Source: Pseudomonas sp. LRP2-20 (GTDB lineage: Bacteria; Pseudomonadota; Gammaproteobacteria; Pseudomonadales; Pseudomonadaceae). Taken from it: a stretch of 64,000 bases of DNA. The notes beneath the pieces are model-generated. The model saw nothing but the letters and a program-made list of their open reading frames with translations, made no database searches and was not told the DNA's origin. Where the stretch lies: contig NZ_AP025944.1 of NCBI RefSeq assembly GCF_024349685.1, forward strand, positions 1,370,001 to 1,434,000, read 5' to 3'. A program made the position numbers and the translations under genes. This document shows positions 1 through 9,535 of this stretch, piece after piece. Position 1 is the stretch's first letter, and each line of letters opens with the position of its first letter.

Positions 1-39
1 GGGCGGAACCTGTTTCTGTTTCAAGGATTCGGAGTCGTT

Positions 40-786
40 ATGGCTGGTCATTCCAAGTGGGCGAACATCAAGCACCGCAAAGAGCGCCAGGATGCCAAGA
101 GAGGCAAGATCTTCACCAAGTGGATCCGTGAGCTGACCGTCGCAGCCAAGCAAGGGGGCGCCGACCCAGGCTCCAACCCGCGCCTGCGCCTCGCGTTGGA
201 CAAGGCCCTGGGCGCCAACATGAGCCGCGACATCATCGATCGCGCCGTGGCCCGTGGTGCTGGCACCAACGAAAGCGACAACGTCGAAGAGCTCAGCTAC
301 GAAGGCTATGGTCCGGGTGGCGTGGCGATCATGGTCGAGGCCATGACCGACAACCGCAACCGGACCGCTGCCGCCGTGCGCCATGCCTTCACCAAGTGTG
401 GCGGTAACCTCGGCACTGACGGCTCGGTAGCCTACCTGTTCGAGCGCAAGGGGCAGATCAGCTTCGCCCCGGGCATCGAGGAAGACGCCCTGATGGAAGC
501 CGCGATGGAGGCCGATGCCGACGACGTGGTGGCCAACGACGATGGTTCGTTCGACGTTTTCACCTCGTTCAACAGCTTCTATGCCGTGCGTAACGCACTG
601 GAAGAAGCTGGCTTCAAGGCCGCTGACGCGGAAATCGTCATGCAGCCGACCACCAGCGCCGAACTGGATCAGGAGGGCGCCGAGAAGGTGCTCAAGCTGA
701 TCGACATGCTCGAAGACCTGGATGATGTGCAGAACGTCTACTCCAATGCACAGATCTCCGACGAGATCATGGAAAAACTCGGCTAA
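40..786 (+). CDS. yebC: YebC/PmpR family regulator
   Basis: A 248-residue protein with the family signature at the N-terminus ([14 protein letters not shown]) and the usual full length. YebC/PmpR proteins are cytoplasmic. They have been described as transcriptional regulators (PmpR represses a quinolone quorum system in P. aeruginosa), and some family members act on translation at proline stretches. The ATG follows a purine-rich AAGGATTCGGAG stretch. It lies directly upstream of ruvC, an arrangement common in gammaproteobacteria, with a REP pair in between. Identity is firm; the cellular target here cannot be read from sequence. Confidence 0.95.
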   Translation: MAGHSKWANIKHRKERQDAKRGKIFTKWIRELTVAAKQGGADPGSNPRLRLALDKALGANMSRDIIDRAVARGAGTNESDNVEELSYEGYGPGGVAIMVEAMTDNRNRTAAAVRHAFTKCGGNLGTDGSVAYLFERKGQISFAPGIEEDALMEAAMEADADDVVANDDGSFDVFTSFNSFYAVRNALEEAGFKAADAEIVMQPTTSAELDQEGAEKVLKLIDMLEDLDDVQNVYSNAQISDEIMEKLG

Positions 787-807
787 GATTTTGCGCTTGG
801 CTTACAG

Positions 808-901
808 GGCCTATTCGCGGGCAAGCCCGCTCCCACAGGTATTGCGCCGGTTTCAAATGTGGTGCGGTCCCTGTGGGAGCGGGCTTGCCCGCGAATAGGC
901 C
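808..901. repeat. REP palindromic pair
   Basis: Two inverted arms of about 32 nt (808-839 and 870-901) with the core GCGGGCAAGCCCGCTCCCAC, separated by 30 nt of unrelated sequence. Each arm can itself fold. This is the typical P. putida REP doublet (BIME-like), and it occupies the yebC-ruvC gap. It may attenuate transcription or act as a target for REP-associated transposase. Confidence 0.9.
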
Positions 902-926
902 GGTACATTCTTAACACGCAGGCGCT

Positions 927-1451
927 ATGACTCTGATTCTTGGTATCGACCCCGGCTCGCGCATCACCGGCTACGGTGTGGTCCGCCAGACCGCTCGTGG
1001 TTGCGAGTACGTGGCGTCGGGCTGCATCCGCACCGGCAGTGGCGAGTTGCCCGAGCGGTTGCAGATCGTTTTTCGCGGTGTCAGCGAGATCATCGCCCAG
1101 CACGGCCCGGTGACCATGGGCATCGAGCGGGTGTTCATGGCGCGCAATGCCGACTCCGCGCTCAAGCTCGGCCAGGCTCGCGGCGCAGCCATCGTCGCTG
1201 CCGCCGAAGCTGGCCTGGAAATCGCTGAATACAGCGCCAGCCAGGTCAAGCAGGCAGTCGCCGGCAGCGGCGGGGCAAACAAGGAGCAGGTGATGCTGAT
1301 GGTCATGCACCTGCTCAAGTTGACCCAGAAGCCGCAGATCGACGCCTCCGACGCCCTGGCCATCGCCCTGTGCCATGCTCATACCCGTTCCAGCCTGGTG
1401 CCGCACGGCCTGGCCACGGCGCGGCGGCGTGGTGGGCGCTTGCGTCTGTAA
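927..1451 (+). CDS. ruvC: Holliday junction endonuclease RuvC
   Basis: The 174-residue protein is the resolvase that nicks Holliday junctions symmetrically during recombinational repair. The four catalytic acidic residues are in place: D8 (GIDPG), E67 (GIERVF), D139 and D142 (DASDALA). The ATG start gives the family's usual N-terminus ([12 protein letters not shown]). It is the first gene of ruvC-ruvA-ruvB; a gap of about 110 nt without a gene precedes ruvA, so ruvAB may also have their own promoter. Confidence 0.97.
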   Translation: MTLILGIDPGSRITGYGVVRQTARGCEYVASGCIRTGSGELPERLQIVFRGVSEIIAQHGPVTMGIERVFMARNADSALKLGQARGAAIVAAAEAGLEIAEYSASQVKQAVAGSGGANKEQVMLMVMHLLKLTQKPQIDASDALAIALCHAHTRSSLVPHGLATARRRGGRLRL

Positions 1452-1560
1452 GCGCTTCATGCGCTGATACACATTTTGTTCGGGTGAAACGTTCACCCGG
1501 CACATTTGCTGATAGGGTTGAGCGGTCTTCGACCAGCTCCCCGAGAGGAAGGATCGGAAC

Positions 1561-2178
1561 GTGATTGGACGTTTGCGCGGCACCCTGGCGGAAAAACAGC
1601 CGCCGCACCTGATTATCGACGTCAACGGCGTGGGCTACGAGCTGGAAGTGCCGATGACCACCCTGTACCGGCTGCCCAAGGTCGGCGAGCCGGTGACCGT
1701 GCATACCCACCTGGTGGTGCGCGAAGACGCTCATTTGCTCTATGGCTTTGCCGAGAAGCGCGAGCGCGAGCTGTTTCGCGAGCTGATCCGCCTGAATGGC
1801 GTGGGTCCGAAGCTGGCGCTGGCGCTGATGTCCGGCCTGGAAGTGGACGAGCTGGTGCGCTGCGTGCAGGCCCAGGACGCGTCAGTTCTGGTGCGCGTGC
1901 CCGGTGTCGGCAAGAAAACCGCCGAGCGCCTGCTGGTCGAGCTGAAGGACCGCTTCAAGGCCTGGGAAACCTCCCCGGCCATGTTCACCCTGGTCTCCGA
2001 TGGCCCACTGCCGGTGGCCAGCGAGTCTTCCGCCGAAGCCGATGCGGTCAGCGCTCTGGTGTCCTTGGGCTACAAGCCGCAGGAAGCGAGCAAGGCAATC
2101 GCGGCGATCAAGGACAAGGCCGGCCTGAGCAGCGAAGAGCTCATTCGTCGCAGCCTTAAAGGGATGATTACCAAGTGA
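1561..2178 (+). CDS. ruvA: Holliday junction DNA helicase subunit RuvA
   Basis: The 205-residue protein binds the four-way junction as a tetramer and loads RuvB. It has the N-terminal OB-fold ([12 protein letters not shown]), helix-hairpin-helix motifs around residues 75-130 ([10 protein letters not shown] and [12 protein letters not shown]) and a short C-terminal domain that contacts RuvB. Translation starts at GTG, preceded by GAGAGGAAGGATCGG. Its stop overlaps the ruvB start by 4 nt (GTGA), which suggests translational coupling. Confidence 0.97.
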   Translation: MIGRLRGTLAEKQPPHLIIDVNGVGYELEVPMTTLYRLPKVGEPVTVHTHLVVREDAHLLYGFAEKRERELFRELIRLNGVGPKLALALMSGLEVDELVRCVQAQDASVLVRVPGVGKKTAERLLVELKDRFKAWETSPAMFTLVSDGPLPVASESSAEADAVSALVSLGYKPQEASKAIAAIKDKAGLSSEELIRRSLKGMITK

Positions 2179-3221
2179 TCGAAGCCGACCGCCTGATCGC
2201 CGCCAATGGCCGCGACCGTGAAGAAGTCCAGGACCGTGCGATCCGCCCGTTGCGCCTGGACGAGTACATCGGCCAGCCGGTGGTGCGAGAGCAGATGGCG
2301 CTGTTCATCCAGGCGGCCCGTGGCCGCGGCGAGTCGCTCGACCACACGCTGATCTTCGGCCCGCCCGGGCTGGGCAAGACCACCCTGGCCAATATCATCG
2401 CCCAGGAAATGGGCGTATCGGTCAAGAGTACTTCGGGGCCGATCCTCGAGCGGCCGGGCGACCTGGCGGCGATGCTGACCAACCTCGAACCGCACGACGT
2501 GCTGTTCATCGATGAAATTCACCGCTTGTCACCGGTGGTCGAGGAAGTGCTGTATCCGGCGATGGAGGACTTCCAGCTGGACATCATGATCGGCGAAGGC
2601 CCTGCGGCCCGGTCGATCAAGCTCGACCTGCCACCGTTCACCCTGGTTGGCGCTACCACCCGCGCCGGGATGCTCACCAACCCGTTGCGTGACCGCTTCG
2701 GTATCGTCCAGCGCCTGGAGTTCTACAGCGACAAGGACCTGGCGACCATCGTCAGCCGTTCGGCCAACATTCTTGGCCTGGCCATCGAGGACCACGGCGC
2801 CTACGAGATCGCCCGTCGCGCCCGCGGCACGCCACGTATCGCCAACCGCCTGCTGCGCCGCGTGCGCGACTACGCCGAGGTGCGCGGCAAGGGCCAGATC
2901 ACCAGGGCCGTGGCCGACATGGCGCTGAACCTGCTGGACGTCGATGAGCGTGGTTTCGACCATTCCGACCGTCGCCTGCTGTTGACCATGATCGAGAAGT
3001 TCGACGGGGGGCCGGTGGGCGTGGACAACCTGGCTGCGGCCATCAGCGAAGAGCGCCATACCATCGAGGATGTGCTCGAGCCGTATCTGATCCAGCAGGG
3101 GTACATCATGCGCACGCCGCGCGGTCGCGTGGTTACCCGGCACGCCTACCTGCACTTTGGCTTGAATGTGCCCGGCAGCCTGGGCGGTGCGGGTGAATTT
3201 TCCGAGCCAAGCGATGAATGA
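2175..3221 (+). CDS. ruvB: Holliday junction branch migration ATPase RuvB
   Basis: The 348-residue AAA+ motor drives branch migration with RuvA. Walker A is at residues 62-70 (GPPGLGKTT) and Walker B at 110-115 (LFIDEIH); the C-terminal winged helix includes [12 protein letters not shown]. The GTG start overlaps the ruvA stop. Length is normal for the family. Confidence 0.97.
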   Translation: MIEADRLIAANGRDREEVQDRAIRPLRLDEYIGQPVVREQMALFIQAARGRGESLDHTLIFGPPGLGKTTLANIIAQEMGVSVKSTSGPILERPGDLAAMLTNLEPHDVLFIDEIHRLSPVVEEVLYPAMEDFQLDIMIGEGPAARSIKLDLPPFTLVGATTRAGMLTNPLRDRFGIVQRLEFYSDKDLATIVSRSANILGLAIEDHGAYEIARRARGTPRIANRLLRRVRDYAEVRGKGQITRAVADMALNLLDVDERGFDHSDRRLLLTMIEKFDGGPVGVDNLAAAISEERHTIEDVLEPYLIQQGYIMRTPRGRVVTRHAYLHFGLNVPGSLGGAGEFSEPSDE

Positions 3222-3342
3222 CAGATCAAAACCGGCTTTTCGTGGTCCTACCGCTGGCATGCCGATGGTGCGCTGGCAATTCGACATTAATGAAGAAAAA
3301 CAGTTGCCGCTGCGGATTGGCAAGCTGAGGAGTAAGCACTAG
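3214..3342 (+). CDS. small hypothetical protein, 42 aa
   Basis: A short ORF begins with an ATG inside the last codons of ruvB (ATGAATGA context) and ends 3 nt before ybgC. The predicted product starts [15 protein letters not shown] and is basic, without a membrane segment. Its position, filling the exact gap between two operon genes with an overlapping start, favours a real translationally coupled gene, but I do not recognise a family. It could instead be a chance reading frame. Confidence 0.4.
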   Translation: MNDRSKPAFRGPTAGMPMVRWQFDINEEKQLPLRIGKLRSKH

Positions 3343-3345
3343 AGT

Positions 3346-3798
3346 ATGCGCGCGCAAAATGGCCTGGAACCGTTCGCACACCGTTGTCGTGTCTATTACG
3401 AAGATACCGATGCCGGTGGCGTGGTGTATTACGTCAATTACCTGAAATTCATGGAGCGCGCGCGCACCGAGCGCCTGCGGCATCTGGGTTTTTCCCAGGC
3501 GCAGCTGGCCGAGGACAACCTGCTGTTCGTGGTTCATTCCAGCGAAGCCCGTTATCACGCGCCGGCACGCCTGGACGACCAGCTGAGGGTCACCGCGCAA
3601 GTACTTGAACTCAATCGCGCCAGCCTGCGCTTCGTGCAGCAGGTCTGGCGGGAAAAGGATGAAACGCTGCTCTGCGAGGGGCAGTTCCTGGTGGCCGCCG
3701 TGCGCGCCGACACTTTCAAACCCCGAGCCATACCCCCCCAGCTGCGCGACGCCTTTGTGGCGGACGGCTCGGGTAATCAATCGAACGCAGGAGAATAA
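3346..3798 (+). CDS. ybgC: Tol-Pal-associated acyl-CoA thioesterase YbgC
   Basis: A 150-residue single hotdog-fold 4HBT-family protein. The signature [13 protein letters not shown] contains the catalytic Asp at residue 22. Where the E. coli protein, as I remember it, reads VVYH, this one reads VVYY. YbgC hydrolyses acyl-CoA thioesters and is linked to phospholipid metabolism at the cell envelope. It is the first gene of the Tol-Pal operon and ends 2 nt before tolQ. Confidence 0.93.
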   Translation: MRAQNGLEPFAHRCRVYYEDTDAGGVVYYVNYLKFMERARTERLRHLGFSQAQLAEDNLLFVVHSSEARYHAPARLDDQLRVTAQVLELNRASLRFVQQVWREKDETLLCEGQFLVAAVRADTFKPRAIPPQLRDAFVADGSGNQSNAGE

Positions 3799-3800
3799 GC

Positions 3801-4496
3801 GTGGAAGCTAACGTCGTCGACCATACCTCCATGTGGAGTCTGGTCAGCAATGCCAGCGTGGTGGTACAGCTGGTAATGCTGACCCTGGTGGCCGCCTCGG
3901 TCACTTCATGGATCATGATCTTCCAGCGCAGCACCATGCTGCGCGCCGGTCGTCGTGCGCTGGATGCCTTCGAGGAGCGCTTCTGGTCGGGTATCGACCT
4001 GTCCAAGCTGTATCGTCAGGCAGGCAGCAACCCGGACCCGGATTCCGGTGTGGAGCAGGTCTTCCGTGCCGGCTTCAAGGAGTTCTCGCGCCTGCGCCAG
4101 CAGCAGGGTGTAGACCCGGACGCGGTCATGGAAGGCGTGGCGCGTGCCATGCGCGTGGCCATCTCGCGTGAAGAAGAAAAACTCGAGCAGAGCCTGCCGT
4201 TCCTCGCCACCGTCGGTTCGACCAGCCCGTACATCGGCCTGTTCGGTACCGTATGGGGCATCATGAACTCGTTCCGCGGCCTGGCCAGTGCCCAGCAAGC
4301 CACCCTGGCCACCGTTGCCCCGGGTATCGCCGAGGCGCTGGTCGCCACTGCCATCGGCCTGTTCGCGGCTATCCCGGCGGTTATCGCCTACAACCGTTTT
4401 GCGGCGCGCAGCGAAGTGCTGATCGGCCGTTACTACACCTTCGCCGACGAGTTCCAGGCGATCCTGCACCGTAAAGTGCACACCAGCGAAGAGTAA
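3801..4496 (+). CDS. tolQ: Tol-Pal system proton channel subunit TolQ
   Basis: A 231-residue inner-membrane protein of the MotA/TolQ/ExbB family. A first membrane helix lies at about residues 16-38 and two more in the C-terminal half (GSTSPYIGLFGTVWGIMNSF and IAEALVATAIGLFAAIPAVIAYN), the latter with the conserved Thr/Pro-rich channel sequence. With TolR it uses the proton gradient to energise TolA, which helps outer membrane constriction at division. GTG start with an upstream AGGAG. Next gene tolR lies 14 nt away. Confidence 0.97.
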   Translation: MEANVVDHTSMWSLVSNASVVVQLVMLTLVAASVTSWIMIFQRSTMLRAGRRALDAFEERFWSGIDLSKLYRQAGSNPDPDSGVEQVFRAGFKEFSRLRQQQGVDPDAVMEGVARAMRVAISREEEKLEQSLPFLATVGSTSPYIGLFGTVWGIMNSFRGLASAQQATLATVAPGIAEALVATAIGLFAAIPAVIAYNRFAARSEVLIGRYYTFADEFQAILHRKVHTSEE

Positions 4497-4510
4497 TCAG
4501 GTAGAAGCCC

Positions 4511-4963
4511 ATGGCCCGAGTTCGCCACAAACGCAAGCCCGTCGCCGAGATGAACGTGGTGCCCTACATCGACGTGATGCTGGTGCTGCTGGTCATCTTC
4601 ATGGTGACGGCGCCCATGCTCAACCAGGGCGTGAAGGTCGACCTGCCCAAGGTTTCCAGCGAAGCCTTGCCGCAGGACAACAACGTCCAGATCCTCACCA
4701 TCTCCATCAAGGCCGACAAGACCTACTACTGGAACCTCGGCAGCGAAGTCGATACCGACAAGCAGATGGACAAGGCCATGACCTTGCCGGACATGACCAG
4801 CGCAGTGACCAAGATCATTGCCGCCGGTCGCGACCAGGGCAAGCAGACCCAGGTCTTCATTCGTGGCGACAAGGCTGTCGACTACGGCGCCGTCATGGGT
4901 GCCATGGGCGGGTTGCAGAAGGCCGGTGTCGGTAACGTTGGCCTGATTACCGAGGCGCCCTGA
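4511..4963 (+). CDS. tolR: Tol-Pal system protein TolR
   Basis: A 150-residue protein with one N-terminal membrane helix (VVPYIDVMLVLLVIFMVTA) carrying the conserved channel aspartate (ID), followed by a periplasmic ExbD/TolR domain. It partners TolQ in the proton-driven motor. Its stop overlaps the tolA start (TGATG), so the two genes are likely translationally coupled. Confidence 0.97.
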   Translation: MARVRHKRKPVAEMNVVPYIDVMLVLLVIFMVTAPMLNQGVKVDLPKVSSEALPQDNNVQILTISIKADKTYYWNLGSEVDTDKQMDKAMTLPDMTSAVTKIIAAGRDQGKQTQVFIRGDKAVDYGAVMGAMGGLQKAGVGNVGLITEAP

Positions 4964-6039
4964 TGCAACAGCGAGAGCCATCCGCCTCGGAAAGCTACTT
5001 CTGGCCCAGTGTCTGGGCCATCGGCCTGCATGTGCTGGTGTTCGCGCTGCTGTTCGTCAGCTTTGCCATGACACCTGAACTGCCGCCTTCCAAGCCGATT
5101 GTTCAGGCTACCCTGTATCAGCTCAAGTCGAAGAGCCAGGCGACTACCCAGACCAATCAGAAGATTGCCGGGGAAGCGAAGAAAACCGCCTCGCGCCAGA
5201 CCGAAGTCGAGCAGCTGGAGCAGAAGAAGGTCGAGCAGGAGGCCATCAAGGCCGCGGAACAAAAGAAAGCCGACGCCGCTCAAAAGGCTGAAGAAGCCCG
5301 CGAAGCCGCCGAGGCGAAGAAGGCCGAGGAAGCTGCGAAGGCTGCCGAAGCCAAGAAAGCCGCCGAGTCCAAGAAAGCCGAAGAGGCGAAGAAGGCCGCC
5401 GAGAAGCAGCAGGCGGACATCGCCAAGAAGAAGGCCGAGGAAGAGGCGAAGAAGCAGGCCGAGGAAGAAGCCAAGAAAAAGGCAGCCGAGGAGGCCAAGA
5501 AGCAGGCCGCCGAGGACGCGAAGAAGAAAGCAGCCGAGGACGCCAAGAAGAAAGCGGCGGCCGAGGAAGCGAAGAAGAAGGCAGCTGAAGAGGCCAAGAA
5601 AAAGGCCGCGGCAGATGCTCAGAAGAAGAAAGCACAGGAAGCGGCCCGCAAGTCGGCGGAAGACAAGAAAGCCCAGGCCCTGGCCGAGCTGTTGTCCGAC
5701 ACCACCGAGCGGCAGCAGGCCCTGGCTGACGAGCAGGGGGACCAGGTGGCCGGCGACTTCGACGACCTGATCCGCATGCGCGCGGCCGAGGGTTGGGCGC
5801 GTCCGCCTTCCGCGCGTAAAGGCATGACGGTGACCCTGCAGGTCAACATGTTGCCGGACGGCACCGTCACCGGTGTCAGCGTGATCAAGTCCAGTGGCGA
5901 CGGTCCGTTCGACAGTTCGGCGGTGGCTGCAGTGAAGAACATTGGTCGTTTGACCGAGATGCAGGGTATGAAGCCGAGCGATTTCAACCGATATCGTTCG
6001 TTCAAGATGACATTTACACCTGAGGATCTAGCGTTGTGA
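4963..6039 (+). CDS. tolA: Tol-Pal system bridging protein TolA
   Basis: A 358-residue three-domain protein. Domain I has an inner-membrane anchor at about residues 14-35. Domain II (about 65-245) is a long Lys/Ala/Glu-rich helix built of repeats such as AEEAKKKAA, which spans the periplasm. Domain III (about 262-358) is the globular C-terminal part that binds Pal and TolB. The low-complexity repeats give rise to long spurious reading frames on both strands in this stretch. The start overlaps tolR and the stop overlaps tolB, so the operon is tightly coupled. Confidence 0.96.
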   Translation: MQQREPSASESYFWPSVWAIGLHVLVFALLFVSFAMTPELPPSKPIVQATLYQLKSKSQATTQTNQKIAGEAKKTASRQTEVEQLEQKKVEQEAIKAAEQKKADAAQKAEEAREAAEAKKAEEAAKAAEAKKAAESKKAEEAKKAAEKQQADIAKKKAEEEAKKQAEEEAKKKAAEEAKKQAAEDAKKKAAEDAKKKAAAEEAKKKAAEEAKKKAAADAQKKKAQEAARKSAEDKKAQALAELLSDTTERQQALADEQGDQVAGDFDDLIRMRAAEGWARPPSARKGMTVTLQVNMLPDGTVTGVSVIKSSGDGPFDSSAVAAVKNIGRLTEMQGMKPSDFNRYRSFKMTFTPEDLAL

Positions 6040-7337
6040 TTAAACTCCTTCGAGGAATGCTGGTCATGCTCTGCTGCGTGGCTGGCATGGCCATGGCAGA
6101 GGAAAAGAACATCCTGGTCACCAGCGGCAGCGATCGGGCCACGCCCATCGCGGTAGTGCCGTTCGGTCTGCAGGGTGGCAGCGTGCTGCCAGAAGACATG
6201 GCCGACATCATCGGCAACGACCTGCGCAACTCGGGCTACTATTCGCCGATTCCGCGCCAGAACATGATCAGCCAGCCTACCCAGGCCAGCGAAGTCATCT
6301 TCCGTGACTGGAAAGCGCTGGGTGCCCAGTACGTGATGGTCGGCAGCATCGTGCCGTCGGGCGGTCGCCTGCAGGTGCAGTACGCGCTGTTCAACGTCGC
6401 CACCGAGCAGCAAGTGCTGACCGGCAGCGTGGCGGGCAGCACCGACCAGCTGCGCGACATGGCGCACTACATTGCCGACCAGTCGTTCGAAAAGCTCACT
6501 GGCATCAAGGGTGCGTTCTCGACCCGCATGCTGTACGTGACGGCCGAGCGCTTCTCCACCAACAACACCCGCTACACCCTGCAGCGTTCGGACTACGACG
6601 GTGCCCGTGCGGTGACCCTGCTGCAGTCGCGTGAGCCGATCCTGTCGCCACGCTTCGCGCCAGATGGCAAGCGTATCGCCTACGTTTCGTTCGAGCAGAA
6701 GCGCCCGCGCATCTTCGTGCAGAACATCGATACCGGCCGCCGCGAGCAGGTGACCAACTTCGAAGGCCTGAACGGCGCACCTGCCTGGTCGCCTGATGGT
6801 TCGCGCCTGGCGTTCGTGCTGTCCAAGGATGGCAACCCGGACATCTACGTGATGAACGTGGCCTCGCGCCAGATCAGCCGCGTTACCGCTGGCCCGGGCA
6901 TCAACACCGAACCGTTCTGGGGCAAGGATGGCAACACCCTGTACTTCACCTCCGACCGTGGCGGCAAGCCACAGATCTACAAGCAGTCGGTCAGCGGTGG
7001 TGGTGCCGAGCGTGTGACGTTCGTGGGTAACTACAATGCCAACCCGAAACTGTCGGCGGACGAAAAGACCCTGGTGATGATCCATCGCCAGCAAGGTTTC
7101 ACCAACTTCAAAGTGGCGGCACAGGACTTGCAGCGCGGAAGTGTAAAGATTCTCTCGGAAACGAGTCTTGATGAGTCGCCCACTGTCGCGCCTAACGGCA
7201 CCATGCTAATCTACGCCACCCGCCAGCAGGGCCGGGGAGTCTTGATGCTCGTGTCGCTTAACGGCCGTGTGAGGCTCCCACTTCCTACCGCTCAAGGCGA
7301 AGTCAGAGAACCGTCCTGGTCCCCTTACCTGAACTGA
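6036..7337 (+). CDS. tolB: Tol-Pal system periplasmic beta-propeller TolB
   Basis: A 433-residue protein with a Sec signal peptide ([21 protein letters not shown], cleavage near residue 21), an N-terminal domain and a C-terminal six-bladed propeller with repeated [20 protein letters not shown] WD40-like PD40 motifs. It binds Pal and hands it over to TolA. It starts at GTG overlapping the tolA stop by 4 nt (GTGA). A 55-nt gap separates it from pal. Confidence 0.96.
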   Translation: MIKLLRGMLVMLCCVAGMAMAEEKNILVTSGSDRATPIAVVPFGLQGGSVLPEDMADIIGNDLRNSGYYSPIPRQNMISQPTQASEVIFRDWKALGAQYVMVGSIVPSGGRLQVQYALFNVATEQQVLTGSVAGSTDQLRDMAHYIADQSFEKLTGIKGAFSTRMLYVTAERFSTNNTRYTLQRSDYDGARAVTLLQSREPILSPRFAPDGKRIAYVSFEQKRPRIFVQNIDTGRREQVTNFEGLNGAPAWSPDGSRLAFVLSKDGNPDIYVMNVASRQISRVTAGPGINTEPFWGKDGNTLYFTSDRGGKPQIYKQSVSGGGAERVTFVGNYNANPKLSADEKTLVMIHRQQGFTNFKVAAQDLQRGSVKILSETSLDESPTVAPNGTMLIYATRQQGRGVLMLVSLNGRVRLPLPTAQGEVREPSWSPYLN

Positions 7338-7392
7338 TTGCGGCGTAATACGTTTTTGCTTAACACACTGGGGTTTCATTAGGAGTTTCACG

Positions 7393-7890
7393 ATGGAAAT
7401 GCTGAAGTTTGGTAAATTTGCTGCGCTGGCTCTGGCCATGGCCGTAGCTGTAGGTTGCTCCTCGAAAGGCGGTGACAACGCTGGTGAAGGCGCTGTTGAC
7501 CCGAACGCTGGCTACGGTGCCAACACTGGCGCTGTTGACGGCTCCCTGAGCGAAGAAGCTGCCCTGCGCGCAATCACCACCTTCTACTTCGAATACGACA
7601 GCTCGGACCTGAAGCCAGAAGCCATGCGCGCTCTGGACGTTCACGCCAAGGACCTGAAAGCCAACGGCAACCGCGTTGTTCTGGAAGGCAACACCGACGA
7701 GCGCGGCACCCGCGAGTACAACATGGCTCTGGGTGAGCGTCGTGCGAAAGCCGTTCAGCGCTACCTGGTTCTGCAGGGCGTTTCCCCTGCTCAGCTGGAA
7801 CTGGTCTCCTACGGCGAAGAGCGTCCAGTTGCCACCGGCAACGACGAGCAGTCCTGGGCTCAGAACCGTCGCGTAGAACTGCGTAAGTAA
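7393..7890 (+). CDS. pal: Peptidoglycan-associated lipoprotein Pal (OprL)
   Basis: A 165-residue outer-membrane lipoprotein. The signal peptide ends in VAVGC, so lipidation is expected at C22 or close by, followed by a Gly-rich linker and an OmpA-like peptidoglycan-binding domain ([19 protein letters not shown] and QNRRVELRK). In Pseudomonas the gene is called oprL. The ATG follows AGGAG. The preceding 55-nt gap leaves room for its own promoter, and its codons look strongly optimised, as expected for an abundant protein. Confidence 0.97.
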   Translation: MEMLKFGKFAALALAMAVAVGCSSKGGDNAGEGAVDPNAGYGANTGAVDGSLSEEAALRAITTFYFEYDSSDLKPEAMRALDVHAKDLKANGNRVVLEGNTDERGTREYNMALGERRAKAVQRYLVLQGVSPAQLELVSYGEERPVATGNDEQSWAQNRRVELRK

Positions 7891-7896
7891 GTTCTT

Positions 7897-8712
7897 ATGC
7901 GTATGTGCCGTCGTGCTGTAACCGTCCTCGCACTCAGCCTTCCGCTTTCGGCGTGGGCTGCGGTTCCTGTAGTTGATGACAACGGGGGTGCTTACCCACC
8001 TTCCGGTTATGGCACGAGCGGCGCCTATGCCGGCGCAGGGGCTTCGACCCCTGCCTCGGCACAGGGCCAGCTGTTCATGCAGCTGCAACAGATGCAGGAT
8101 CAACTTTCCCGTCAGCAAGGCATCATCGAAGAGCTGCAAAACGATGTGTCGCGCATGAAGCAGGAAAACCTGGAGCGTTACCAGGATCTTGATCGTCGCA
8201 TCAACAGTGGTGGCGCGCCTGCCGCGACCCCCGACAATTCCTCCACCGGTGGTGCAGCCAATGCCGCCGCCGGTGCAGCAGCAGGCGCCGCTGGCGCTGC
8301 TGCACAACAACCGGCCGCCAGCAGCGAGCCTGGTGATCCGGCGAAAGAAAAGCTCTATTACGACGCCGCTTTCGACCAGATCAAGCAGAAGGACTTCGAC
8401 AAGGCCAGCCAGGCGTTCAACGCCTTCCTGCGCAAGTACCCGAACAGCCAGTACGCCGGCAACGCCCAGTACTGGTTGGGTGAGGTGAACCTGGCCAAGG
8501 GCGACCTGCCAGCCGCCAGCCAGGCGTTCGCCCAGGTCAGCCAGAAGTACCCCAAGCACAGCAAGGTGCCAGATTCGCTGTACAAACTGGCTGACGTCGA
8601 GCGCCGCATGGGCCACACCGACAAGGTCAAGGGCATCCTGCAACAGGTCATCACCCAGTACCCCGGCACCTCCGCCGCGCAACTGGCGCAACGCGACCTG
8701 CAGAAGCTCTAA
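7897..8712 (+). CDS. cpoB: Cell division coordinator CpoB (YbgF)
   Basis: A 271-residue periplasmic protein with a signal peptide (about residues 1-22), a trimerising coiled coil (about 55-95), an Ala/Gly-rich linker and C-terminal TPR repeats (about 150-271, YDAAFDQIKQKDFDKA onward). CpoB links Tol-Pal function to peptidoglycan synthesis at the septum. It is the last gene of the operon, 6 nt after pal, and a rho-independent terminator follows. Confidence 0.95.
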   Translation: MRMCRRAVTVLALSLPLSAWAAVPVVDDNGGAYPPSGYGTSGAYAGAGASTPASAQGQLFMQLQQMQDQLSRQQGIIEELQNDVSRMKQENLERYQDLDRRINSGGAPAATPDNSSTGGAANAAAGAAAGAAGAAAQQPAASSEPGDPAKEKLYYDAAFDQIKQKDFDKASQAFNAFLRKYPNSQYAGNAQYWLGEVNLAKGDLPAASQAFAQVSQKYPKHSKVPDSLYKLADVERRMGHTDKVKGILQQVITQYPGTSAAQLAQRDLQKL

Positions 8713-8728
8713 GTTGTACCTTTGCAAG

Positions 8729-8755
8729 AAACCCGCGCCTGTCGCGGGTTTTTTC
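8729..8755 (+). terminator. rho-independent terminator of the tol-pal operon
   Basis: AACCCGCG-CCTGT-CGCGGGTT hairpin followed by a T run (TTTTTTCG), 16 nt after the cpoB stop. It separates the Tol-Pal operon from the queE-queC unit. Confidence 0.9.
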
Positions 8756-8804
8756 GTTAGAATCACTGCCCTTTTTTTATAAACACGCTGTAGCGGATAA
8801 CGCC

Positions 8805-8921
8805 ATGTCGAGTCCGCGACAGTGCCTGACGGAGGCGGACAGCCTGTTTAGCTGTCACGCCCGTGGCGAGCATGCAAGACACATTACGCATCACCGAAGT
8901 CTTTTACTCTTTGCAGGGTGA
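8805..8921 (+). other. possible leader ORF (38 codons) overlapping queE
   Basis: An ATG at 8805 opens a 38-codon frame that ends at a TGA at 8921, 50 nt inside queE in another frame. A GACAGC/GCTGTC hairpin (8838-8856) lies in its middle. queE itself has no good ribosome binding site, so translation of this leader could help or hinder queE initiation. It does not resemble a known preQ1 aptamer. It may be chance. Confidence 0.25.
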
Positions 8922-9519
8922 AACACGAACGGCTGGGCTGCCCACGGTTTTCGTGCGCCTGACCGGTTGCCCCCTGCGCTGCCAGTATTGCGACAGTGCC
9001 TACGCCTTCACCGGCGGCACCCTGCGCACCCTCGATTCGATCCTTGAGCAGGTGGCCGGCTTCAAGCCGCGTTACGTCTGCGTCACCGGCGGCGAGCCCT
9101 TGGCCCAGCCGAACGCCTTGCCGCTGCTGCAGCGCCTGTGCGATGCCGGCTACGAGGTCTCGCTGGAAACCAGCGGCGCTCTCGATATCTCAGGCACCGA
9201 TGTGCGCGTCAGCCGTGTGGTCGACCTCAAGACCCCAGGGTCGGAAGAGTCGCACCGCAACCGCTACGAGAACATCGAGCAGCTGACCCGCAACGACCAG
9301 GTCAAGTTCGTCATCTGTTCCCGCGAGGACTACGACTGGGCGGTGTCCAAGCTGATCCAGTACAACCTGGCCGAACGCGCTGGCGAGGTGCTGTTCTCGC
9401 CCAGCCATCATCAGGTGAGCGCCACCGACCTGGCCGACTGGATCGTCGCCGACAACCTGCCCGTGCGTTTCCAGCTGCAGCTGCACAAGCTGCTGTGGAA
9501 CGACGAACCCGGACGTTGA
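8872..9519 (+). CDS. queE: 7-carboxy-7-deazaguanine synthase QueE
   Basis: A 215-residue radical SAM enzyme that converts 6-carboxy-tetrahydropterin to 7-carboxy-7-deazaguanine in the queuosine pathway. The cluster motif CX3CX2C is seen as C33-PLR-C37-QY-C40, and the SAM-binding GGEP as VTGGEPLAQ. I chose the ATG giving MQDTLRITEVF, the usual family N-terminus; a GTG 9 nt earlier is the alternative. Neither start has a strong Shine-Dalgarno sequence. queC follows 16 nt later. Confidence 0.93.
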   Translation: MQDTLRITEVFYSLQGETRTAGLPTVFVRLTGCPLRCQYCDSAYAFTGGTLRTLDSILEQVAGFKPRYVCVTGGEPLAQPNALPLLQRLCDAGYEVSLETSGALDISGTDVRVSRVVDLKTPGSEESHRNRYENIEQLTRNDQVKFVICSREDYDWAVSKLIQYNLAERAGEVLFSPSHHQVSATDLADWIVADNLPVRFQLQLHKLLWNDEPGR

Positions 9520-9535
9520 TTGAGGAGTGAAAGAG

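Noticed and set aside
5099..5770. Long open frames overlapping tolA on both strands
   Set aside because: They are shadows of the Lys/Ala/Glu-repeat domain: low-complexity codons such as GCC, AAG and GAG give Arg/Pro/Ser-rich frames without starts or similarity to known proteins.
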